From a bacterium (lineage in GTDB: Bacteria; Patescibacteriota; Minisyncoccia; Phycocordibacterales; Phycocordibacteraceae), in the NCBI GenBank assembly GCA_021817685.1, contig JAKAGD010000014.1, forward strand, positions 6,495 to 11,793: a stretch of DNA of 5,299 nt, read 5' to 3'. The first letter of the stretch is position 1, and each line of letters opens with the position of its first letter. Shown one piece after another: positions 1-4,133 of the stretch. Under the pieces are notes generated by a model. That model worked only from the letters and a program-made list of their open reading frames with translations. It was not told the DNA's origin and made no database searches. The position numbers were made by a program, and so were the translations under genes.

Positions 1-131
1 TATCGCGCGAGCGTGGCGTTATAGGAGCGGATGCCGCGCACCCATTGCCCTTCCACCTGCGTCCGGAACGGATAGAGCCGATCCGGCAATATCACGAGCG
101 CGTGATAGAGGCCCGTGCGCTTCCTTTGCAT
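1..131 (-). CDS. Unrecognised protein, N-terminal 43 residues only (runs off left edge)
   Basis: An open frame begins with ATG at 131 (minus strand) and stays open to the window edge, giving 43 codons. It starts MQRKRTGLYH and continues with a hydrophobic stretch (ALVILP), then an aromatic and arginine-rich segment (RLYPFRTQVEGQW). I do not recognise the family, and no signal peptide or membrane segment is evident. The start lies only 4 nt after the malic enzyme stop codon, so co-transcription and translational coupling are likely. The only purine-rich candidate ribosome sites are an AGGG about 2 nt before the ATG, which is too close, and AAGGCGG about 11 nt before it, which is rather far. 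No promoter is visible in the gap. The reading frame is supported by its length, its position and the tight junction. Function cannot be inferred. Confidence 0.55.
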   Translation of the reverse strand, partial: MQRKRTGLYHALVILPDRLYPFRTQVEGQWVRGIRSYNATLAR

Positions 132-135
132 AGCC

Positions 136-1272
136 CTAGTGTACCGCCTTCGCGACCGTCGCGACGACGCGGGGGTCAAGCATATCGGGGATAATCATCT
201 GTGCCGTCGGCTTTGCGATAAGCGCCGCGAGCGCGCGGGCGGCGCGGAGCTTCGTCGCTTCCGTAATCCGCTTCACGCCCTTGTCGAGCGCGCCGCGGAA
301 GATGCCCGGGAATACAAGTGAATTGTTTATCTGGTTCGGGAAGTCAGAACGGCCGGTCGCAATGACCGCGGCGCCCGCCTTCTTCGCCTCGCTCGGCAAT
401 ATTTCCGGATCGGGGTTCGCCATCGCGAACACTATCGATCTCGGCGCCATGCTCGCAACATGTTCCGCCTTCAAAAGCCCCTTGCCCGAAACGCCGATGA
501 ACACATCCGCGCCGGCCATCGCCTCGGCGAGCCCTCCCTCTACCCTGCGCGGGTTCGTGAGTTCGGCGAGTTCTTTCTTATTCTCATTGAGTTCCGTGCG
601 CCCGGCATAAATAGTGCCGATGCGGTCGAGGAGGATGATATCTGCCGTGCCCGCCGCTTTGAGAAGCTTTGCGATCGCTGTGCCGGCCGCGCCCGCGCCG
701 CTTATCACCACTTTGAGTTTCTTCAGGTCTTTCTTCACCACTTTCGCGGCGTTGATGAGCCCGGCAAGCACCACGATAGCGGTGCCGTGCTGGTCGTCGT
801 GCATAACCGGGATATCCAACTCTTCTATGAGGCGCTTTTCAATATCAAAGCACTTCGGCGCCGCGATATCCTCCAGATTGATGCCGCCGAAGGCGGGGGC
901 GATCGCTTTTACCGTGCGCACTATTTCATCCGGGTCCTGCGTATCAAGCACGATGGGCCACGCATCCACGCTCCCCATTTCCCTGAAGATAAGCGCCTTC
1001 CCTTCCATAACCGGAAGCGCGCCGTACGGACCGATGTTCCCGAGACCGAGCACGGACGAACCGTCGGAGATGACCGCAACGCTATTCTTCTTCACCGACA
1101 GCTTCCGCGCATCTTCCGGGTGCTTTGCCAAATGGGAGGAGGCAACGGCGACGCCCGGCGTGTACCAGAGCGAGAAGTCCGTTTTCGCCTTAAGCTTCAC
1201 GCGCGCTTTCGTCTCCACGCGCGCGCCCTGCTTTTTAAACGCCGCCAGTATCTTTTTTGATTTCGTGTCCAT
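136..1272 (-). CDS. Short-form malic enzyme (oxaloacetate-decarboxylating malate dehydrogenase)
   Basis: This cytosolic enzyme oxidatively decarboxylates malate to pyruvate and CO2, reducing NAD(P). It has 378 residues, close to the compact bacterial form, and lacks the phosphotransacetylase-like tail of MaeB-type enzymes. The N-terminal malic domain (about 15-155) shows YTPGVA with the catalytic tyrosine Y37, the GNIGPYGALPVMEGKA segment with catalytic lysine K92, and metal-binding NLED (E134, D135). MHDDQHGTA (157-165) leads into the NAD-binding domain (about 160-376). That domain has a Rossmann loop GAGAAG (192-197), an aspartate at the end of the second strand (D216), ANPDPE (286-291) and the substrate-binding NQINNSLVFPG (313-323). 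D216 occurs in both NAD and NADP enzymes, so cofactor choice is open. The ATG at 1272 places the N-terminus where the family begins. It has no Shine-Dalgarno and lies just downstream of a TATACT box, so the mRNA may be nearly leaderless. The stop is TAG. The gene heads a probable two-gene unit with the unknown gene after it and diverges from recG. Confidence 0.95.
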   Translation of the reverse strand: MDTKSKKILAAFKKQGARVETKARVKLKAKTDFSLWYTPGVAVASSHLAKHPEDARKLSVKKNSVAVISDGSSVLGLGNIGPYGALPVMEGKALIFREMGSVDAWPIVLDTQDPDEIVRTVKAIAPAFGGINLEDIAAPKCFDIEKRLIEELDIPVMHDDQHGTAIVVLAGLINAAKVVKKDLKKLKVVISGAGAAGTAIAKLLKAAGTADIILLDRIGTIYAGRTELNENKKELAELTNPRRVEGGLAEAMAGADVFIGVSGKGLLKAEHVASMAPRSIVFAMANPDPEILPSEAKKAGAAVIATGRSDFPNQINNSLVFPGIFRGALDKGVKRITEATKLRAARALAALIAKPTAQMIIPDMLDPRVVATVAKAVH

Positions 1273-1281
1273 AGAAATGAC

Positions 1282-1289
1282 AGTATACT
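1282..1289. promoter_or_regulatory. Palindromic -10 element, candidate bidirectional promoter between malic enzyme and recG
   Basis: The 23-bp gap between two divergent genes contains AGTATACT, a perfect 8-bp palindrome. It reads TATACT on both strands (plus 1284-1289, minus 1287-1282), which matches five of six bases of the sigma-70 -10 consensus. With a usual 6-7 nt discriminator, plus-strand transcription would begin at about 1296, the first base of the recG GTG. Minus-strand transcription would begin at about 1275, 3 nt before the malic enzyme ATG. Neither start has a Shine-Dalgarno. No convincing -35 box lies at 16-18 nt on either side, and neither strand has the TG of an extended -10. 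The -10 match and the geometry are seen directly. Promoter function and leaderless transcription are inferred. Confidence 0.5.
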
Positions 1290-1295
1290 CTAAAT

Positions 1296-3458
1296 GTGAA
1301 CCCGGACGATTCTGTTGACAAGCACTTCGCGCGGCTCCGTCCGGAGCAAAAGCGGGCGCTCCATAAGCTGGGGATTCGGACGATCCGCGACCTCCTCTAC
1401 CATTTCCCCGCCCGCTATGAGAACGCGGGGCCGACCGGCACGATCGCGGGCGTCGCCGCCGGCGCCGACGTGACGCTGTACGGGACCGTGCGCAAACCGG
1501 ACATCCGGAAGACCTGGAAGAGCCGCCGGCCTATCGCCGAAGCGTGGCTGGAGGATAATTCGGGGAAAATAAAAATGATGTGGTTCTCCCAGCCCTACAT
1601 CGCCAAATCGCTCCACGACGGCATGCAGGTGAAAGTGAGCGGGCGCATCGCCGGCACGGGAGCAAAGGTGTACCTGGCGAATCCGGAGATAGATAAAACG
1701 CCGGTGATGCCGGACGACGTCCACGATTCGCTGTTCGTGAAAGGCGCCGAGATGGATGAGACGCTGTACCCCGTCTATCCGGAAAGCCAGGGTATCTCGT
1801 CGCTCTGGATCATGCACGCGGTGCGGAAAGCGTTTGAGGCCGGCGTGCAGGAACGCATAGAAGACCCCCTGCCTGCCGATATCCTCGCGCGTTATAAGCT
1901 CCCGTCGCTCTCGTCCGCCCTTGTCTTCATCCACGCGCCGCAAAAAAGGTCCGATGCGGATGCCTCCCGCAAGCGATTCGCCTTTGAAGAAGTGTTCGCG
2001 CTCCAGATCGTGATGCAGAAGCGGCGAAGCGCGCTGTTGCGGGAAGAGGCGCTCCCGGTCGCCGTCGATCGCTCCAAACTCGCGGACTTCGTCGCCTCGT
2101 TCCCCTTCCCGGCGACCGCAGCACAAAACCGCGCCATCGATGCCATCACCGCCGACTTTGAGAAAACACACCCCATGCTCCGGCTCCTTGAGGGCGACGT
2201 GGGGAGCGGCAAGACCGCGGTCGCCGCGGCGACCGCCTACCTCGTCGCCACCTCGCTTCCGAAAGGCCGCATCGCAGGCCACCTCCAGGTCGCCTACCTT
2301 GTTCCTACTGAAATATTGGCGAAACAGCATTTCTCGACCTTTGTCTCCTATTTCAAAGACCACCCTATCCCCATCGGGCTTATCACGGGAAGCGAATGCC
2401 GCGTGTTCCCGTCGCGAGTAGCGTACGAGGAATCGGCGAAACTTTCCAAGGCGACGTTCAAAAAACGCGTCGCCGACGGACTCATCCCCATCGTCATCGG
2501 CACGCACGCGCTCATAGAAAAATCGCTCTCGTTCAAATACTTCGCCTACGCCATCATTGACGAACAGCACCGGTTCGGCACGATGCACCGGCAGAAACTC
2601 GCGACGAAAGGAACAATCGCTCCGCACTTGCTCTCGATGACGGCGACGCCTATTCCGCGCACGCTCGCGCTCACGCTCTACGGCGACCTGGACCTCACCC
2701 TGCTCGATGAGATACCCGCCGGCAGAAAGTCAGTCATCACGGAAGTGCTTGCGCCCAGGGAACGCGAAAAAGCGTACGAGCGCGTACGCGCCGAACTTGC
2801 CGCCGGCCACCAGGCCTACGTCATCTGCCCGCGCATTGATGAACCCGACCCGGCGAAGGAGCTCGCGCTCCAGGCCAAGTCGGTGAAAGCGGAGGCCGCG
2901 CGCCTGAAGAAAGAAGTATTTCCGCAGGCGGCCATCGATATCCTGCACAGCAAGATGAAACCGGCGGAGAAAGAGGAGGTGATGAAGCGGTATGAGAACG
3001 GAAACATCGATATCCTCGTCGCCACCTCGGTCGTGGAAGTGGGCGTGAACGTGCCGAACGCGACCGCCATCCTGATTGAGGGCGCGGAGCGCTTCGGGCT
3101 CGCCCAGCTCCATCAGTTGCGCGGCCGCGTCATCCGGAGCACGCACCAGTCGTACTGTTTCGCGCTCCCCGAATCATTCGGCGAAACGACCCGCGAGCGC
3201 ATGAAAGCGTTCGTCAAAGCGAAGAACGGTTTTGAGCTTGCCGAGTACGACCTCGCCCAACGCGGCGCGGGCGAGCTCGTGGGCGGCCGGCAATGGGGCG
3301 TCTCCGACATCGCGATGGAAGCGCTCAAGAACCTGAAACTCGTGGAGGCGGCGCGTACGGAAGCGGCGCGTCTTGTCGCGGAAGATCCGGAACTGCGGGA
3401 ACACCCCGCCCTCGCCTCCCGCGCCCGCACTGCCGATACGGAGATGCATTTGGAGTAG
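1296..3458 (+). CDS. recG: ATP-dependent DNA helicase RecG
   Basis: RecG is a superfamily 2 double-stranded DNA translocase that reverses stalled replication forks and processes branched recombination intermediates. The 720 residues compare with about 690-780 in characterised RecGs, so the gene is full length. The N-terminus has LGIRTIRDLLYHFPARYE (25-42), followed by an OB-fold wedge domain (about 55-130). The motor shows Walker A GDVGSGKT (300-307), PTEILAKQH (337-345), the DEQH box (422-425), TAT of motif III (449-451), motif V TSVVEVGVNVPNAT (577-590) and motif VI beginning QLRGRV (607-612). The C-terminal translocation segment is FELAEYDLAQRGAGELVGGRQWG (646-668). Motif VI reads QLRGRVIRS where RecG usually has QLRGRVGRG, and RQWG replaces the usual RQSG. 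GTG at 1296 is the only usable start: an in-frame TGA lies at 1278-1280 and the ATG at 1294 is out of frame and followed at once by a stop. No Shine-Dalgarno precedes it. The frame contains at least five AUA codons, relevant to the adjacent tRNA. The stop is TAG. Confidence 0.97.
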   Translation: MNPDDSVDKHFARLRPEQKRALHKLGIRTIRDLLYHFPARYENAGPTGTIAGVAAGADVTLYGTVRKPDIRKTWKSRRPIAEAWLEDNSGKIKMMWFSQPYIAKSLHDGMQVKVSGRIAGTGAKVYLANPEIDKTPVMPDDVHDSLFVKGAEMDETLYPVYPESQGISSLWIMHAVRKAFEAGVQERIEDPLPADILARYKLPSLSSALVFIHAPQKRSDADASRKRFAFEEVFALQIVMQKRRSALLREEALPVAVDRSKLADFVASFPFPATAAQNRAIDAITADFEKTHPMLRLLEGDVGSGKTAVAAATAYLVATSLPKGRIAGHLQVAYLVPTEILAKQHFSTFVSYFKDHPIPIGLITGSECRVFPSRVAYEESAKLSKATFKKRVADGLIPIVIGTHALIEKSLSFKYFAYAIIDEQHRFGTMHRQKLATKGTIAPHLLSMTATPIPRTLALTLYGDLDLTLLDEIPAGRKSVITEVLAPREREKAYERVRAELAAGHQAYVICPRIDEPDPAKELALQAKSVKAEAARLKKEVFPQAAIDILHSKMKPAEKEEVMKRYENGNIDILVATSVVEVGVNVPNATAILIEGAERFGLAQLHQLRGRVIRSTHQSYCFALPESFGETTRERMKAFVKAKNGFELAEYDLAQRGAGELVGGRQWGVSDIAMEALKNLKLVEAARTEAARLVAEDPELREHPALASRARTADTEMHLE

Positions 3459-3479
3459 CCGTGCGCTACAGTACTAGAG

Positions 3480-3526
3480 TCGCTTCTTTCATTGGTTAGA
3501 GCACAAGCTTACAACCAAAGGAGCGA
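3480..3526 (+). pseudogene. tRNA 5'-half-like remnant folded as a hairpin
   Basis: This segment carries ATTGGTTAGAGCAC (3491-3504), identical to the D-arm region of the intact tRNA-Ile downstream (3554-3567). It then has AAGCTTA (3505-3511), which resembles GAGCTTA of the tRNA anticodon arm (3569-3575). The 5' strand of the D-stem is damaged and the variable region and T-arm are missing. Instead, TCGCTTCTT (3480-3488) pairs with AAGGAGCGA (3518-3526) in a 9-bp stem with one G-U pair, like an acceptor stem closed directly over the D and anticodon regions. I read it as a decayed or rearranged tRNA. Part of the shared D-loop sequence is common to many tRNAs, so descent from tRNA-Ile in particular is uncertain. 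It is probably not functional in translation. Confidence 0.45.
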
Positions 3527-3529
3527 GTT

Positions 3530-3633
3530 AAATAAACGAGCGCCCTTAGCTCAATTGGTTAGAGCACCGAGCTTATACCTCGGCGGTTCTTGGTTCGAGT
3601 CCAAGAGGGCGCACAGACATAGCTTGTTTATTT
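3530..3633 (+). repeat. Inverted repeat forming a leader/trailer helix around the tRNA
   Basis: AAATAAACGA (3530-3539) pairs with TTGTTTATTT (3624-3633) in 10 base pairs, one of them G-U. The 5' arm ends at the base just before the tRNA, while the 3' arm follows a 10-nt spacer after the discriminator base. Such a helix would bring the precursor ends together and could guide RNase P and 3' processing. The pairing is seen in the sequence and the processing role is inferred. Both arms are AT-rich, so chance pairing is possible. A weak -10-like TTAAAT (3528-3533) overlaps the 5' arm, but no -35 accompanies it. Confidence 0.45.
3540..3613 (+). tRNA. tRNA-Ile, anticodon UAU
   Basis: The 74-nt gene folds into a full cloverleaf. 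The 7-bp acceptor stem is GCGCCCT with AGGGCGC (3606-3612), fully Watson-Crick. Bases 8-9 are TA. The D-stem is GCTC/GAGC with a loop containing the conserved GG. The anticodon stem is CCGAG/CTCGG around loop CTTATAC, so the anticodon is TAT with T33 and A37. The variable loop has 5 nt, and the T-stem CTTGG/CCAAG encloses TTCGAGT. The discriminator is A, as usual for isoleucine tRNAs. CCA is not encoded (A is followed by CAGAC), so a CCA-adding enzyme is needed. The UAU anticodon reads AUA directly. Most bacteria instead use a CAU tRNA modified to lysidine by TilS. The adjacent recG gene uses AUA at least five times. The gene lies between two tRNA-like fragments. Confidence 0.95.
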
Positions 3634-3660
3634 CGAGCGACTGCAGGATGTACCCCTAGG

Positions 3661-3700
3661 TATACCTCGAGGGTCCTTGGTTCGAGTCCAAGGGGGCGGA
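3661..3700 (+). pseudogene. Duplicated tRNA-Ile 3' half (anticodon loop to discriminator), 5' half lost
   Basis: Positions 3661-3700 align without gaps to 3574-3613 of the intact tRNA at a constant offset of 87 nt. TATACCTCG matches exactly, as does the complete T-arm CTTGGTTCGAGTCCAAG (3676-3692), and the end GGGGCGGA differs from AGGGCGCA at two bases. The variable region is changed (AGGGTC against GCGGTT). Upstream, at 3627-3660, there is no matching acceptor strand, D-arm or anticodon 5' strand: CCCCT stands where CGAGG would be needed. It therefore cannot form a cloverleaf by itself and is a partial tandem duplicate. Its acceptor bases could pair, with several G-U pairs, with TCGCTTC (3480-3486) of the 5'-half-like remnant, so the two may be halves of one disrupted gene. 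Confidence 0.6.
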
Positions 3701-3710
3701 CTAAATAACA

Positions 3711-3739
3711 TTGACCGCACGGGCTCTAAATGGTACTGT
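3711..3739 (+). promoter_or_regulatory. Sigma-70-type extended -10 promoter for the small downstream gene
   Basis: TTGACC (3711-3716, five of six consensus bases) is followed after exactly 17 nt by TACTGT (3734-3739, four of six). An upstream TG at 3731-3732 makes an extended -10 (TGGTACTGT). The start of transcription would be near 3746, giving a leader of about 53 nt before the ATG at 3799. Spacing, the TG element and position in a non-coding stretch just before a gene all support this. It lies directly after the tRNA fragments, so the small gene is probably expressed separately from the tRNA. Confidence 0.6.
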
Positions 3740-3745
3740 GCGGTC
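3713..3745 (+). repeat. Inverted repeat overlapping the promoter
   Basis: GACCGCAC (3713-3720) and GTGCGGTC (3738-3745) are perfect 8-bp inverted arms around 17 nt. Two further inner pairs (G3721-T3737 wobble, G3722-C3736) make a possible 10-bp stem. The left arm overlaps the -35 box and the right arm overlaps the end of the -10 box and runs into the likely start site. It could be an operator for a dimeric regulator. It could also be a transcript hairpin ending the tRNA transcript, but no T-run follows (TGCTGTTG), so an intrinsic terminator is less likely. Confidence 0.55.
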
Positions 3746-3785
3746 TGCTGTTGTAGTTCCATTTGTCTTGTTCAACCATAAAAAA

Positions 3786-3791
3786 GAGGGG
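3786..3791 (+). promoter_or_regulatory. Ribosome binding site of the small gene
   Basis: GAGGGG at 3786-3791, preceded by AAAAA, lies 7 nt before the ATG at 3799. This fixes that ATG as the start rather than the in-frame TTG at 3763, which has no such site. It also shows that the host uses Shine-Dalgarno sequences, in contrast to the malic enzyme and recG starts. Confidence 0.75.
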
Positions 3792-3798
3792 TAATACC

Positions 3799-4083
3799 AT
3801 GAAAGGAAGTATCGTAAGCGTAGCAAGCGGAGACCTCGTCCGGATGCGCACTCCGGACGGGGGCATCGAGGAAGTATCAATCCCTGAAGTCGGTCATAGA
3901 CTGGCGGAAGGCGCGGTCATCGTAGACGGGAATGATGAAAATATCCCGCCGACGGAGATGCGTGTGCGGAAAATCGTCAATGGCACTTCGTTCACCGCCC
4001 GGGTCGTGGATCCGGGAAACCAGTACCCGGTCTGCTTCTTGCTGGAAACGCCGGGACATCTCGCCCGACTCTACAAAGCCTGA
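3799..4083 (+). CDS. Hypothetical small cytosolic protein, 94 residues
   Basis: The start is the ATG at 3799, chosen by the GAGGGG ribosome site 7 nt upstream, and the stop is TGA. I do not recognise the family. The sequence opens MKGSIVSVASGDLVRMRTPDG (1-21), a pattern of short alternating strands and turns that resembles a small beta-barrel (SH3- or KOW-like) fold, which is a guess from pattern only. A second part (about 55-94) contains RVRKIVNGTSFTARVVDPG and ends HLARLYKA. There is one cysteine (C79), no signal peptide, no membrane segment and no evident metal site. The gene has its own promoter and is followed 20 nt later by a terminator, so it appears to be a single-gene unit between a tRNA locus and the convergent ftsH. 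The clean promoter, ribosome site and terminator make it a credible gene. Confidence 0.8.
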   Translation: MKGSIVSVASGDLVRMRTPDGGIEEVSIPEVGHRLAEGAVIVDGNDENIPPTEMRVRKIVNGTSFTARVVDPGNQYPVCFLLETPGHLARLYKA

Positions 4084-4103
4084 CTTCAAACCACCCCTAC
4101 AAC

Positions 4104-4128
4104 AAACCCCGGCATGCTCCGGGGTTTT
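4104..4128. terminator. Intrinsic terminator shared by the small gene and convergent ftsH
   Basis: AAACCCCGG (4104-4112) pairs with CCGGGGTTT (4119-4127) as a 9-bp stem with a 6-nt loop (CATGCT). On the plus strand it is followed by a run of four T (4125-4128) and then GCATTT, 20 nt after the small gene's stop. On the minus strand the same hairpin starts 6 nt past the ftsH stop codon and ends in TTTGTTG, a weaker T-run. It should end the plus transcript well and probably also serves ftsH. Confidence 0.88.
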
Positions 4129-4133
4129 GCATT

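Noticed and set aside
460..1318. Open frames of 234 and 266 codons on the plus strand across the malic enzyme gene
   Set aside because: They are antisense to a clearly conserved enzyme and show no recognisable protein features or start signals.
1315..1320. Perfect TTGACA on the plus strand
   Set aside because: It lies inside the recG coding sequence (Val-Asp-Lys codons), and the position 17 nt downstream reads CGTCCG, not a -10 box.
1290..2627. Long open frame (445 codons) on the minus strand opposite recG
   Set aside because: It is antisense to a gene with full helicase motifs, its translation is dominated by Arg, His and Gly and shows no domain pattern, and it would overlap the divergent promoter. 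High GC content explains its length.
3467..3472. TACAGT as a -10 box driving the tRNA-like region
   Set aside because: Only four of six bases match and no -35 box lies at the right distance within the recG end; AGTACT here is a short palindrome that may be chance.
3713..3745. Inverted repeat as an intrinsic terminator for the tRNA
   Set aside because: No T-run follows the right arm, and it coincides with a good promoter.
3763..3798. Upstream TTG start adding 12 residues to the small protein
   Set aside because: The added residues cover the ribosome site GAGGGG, and the ATG at 3799 has ideal spacing to it.
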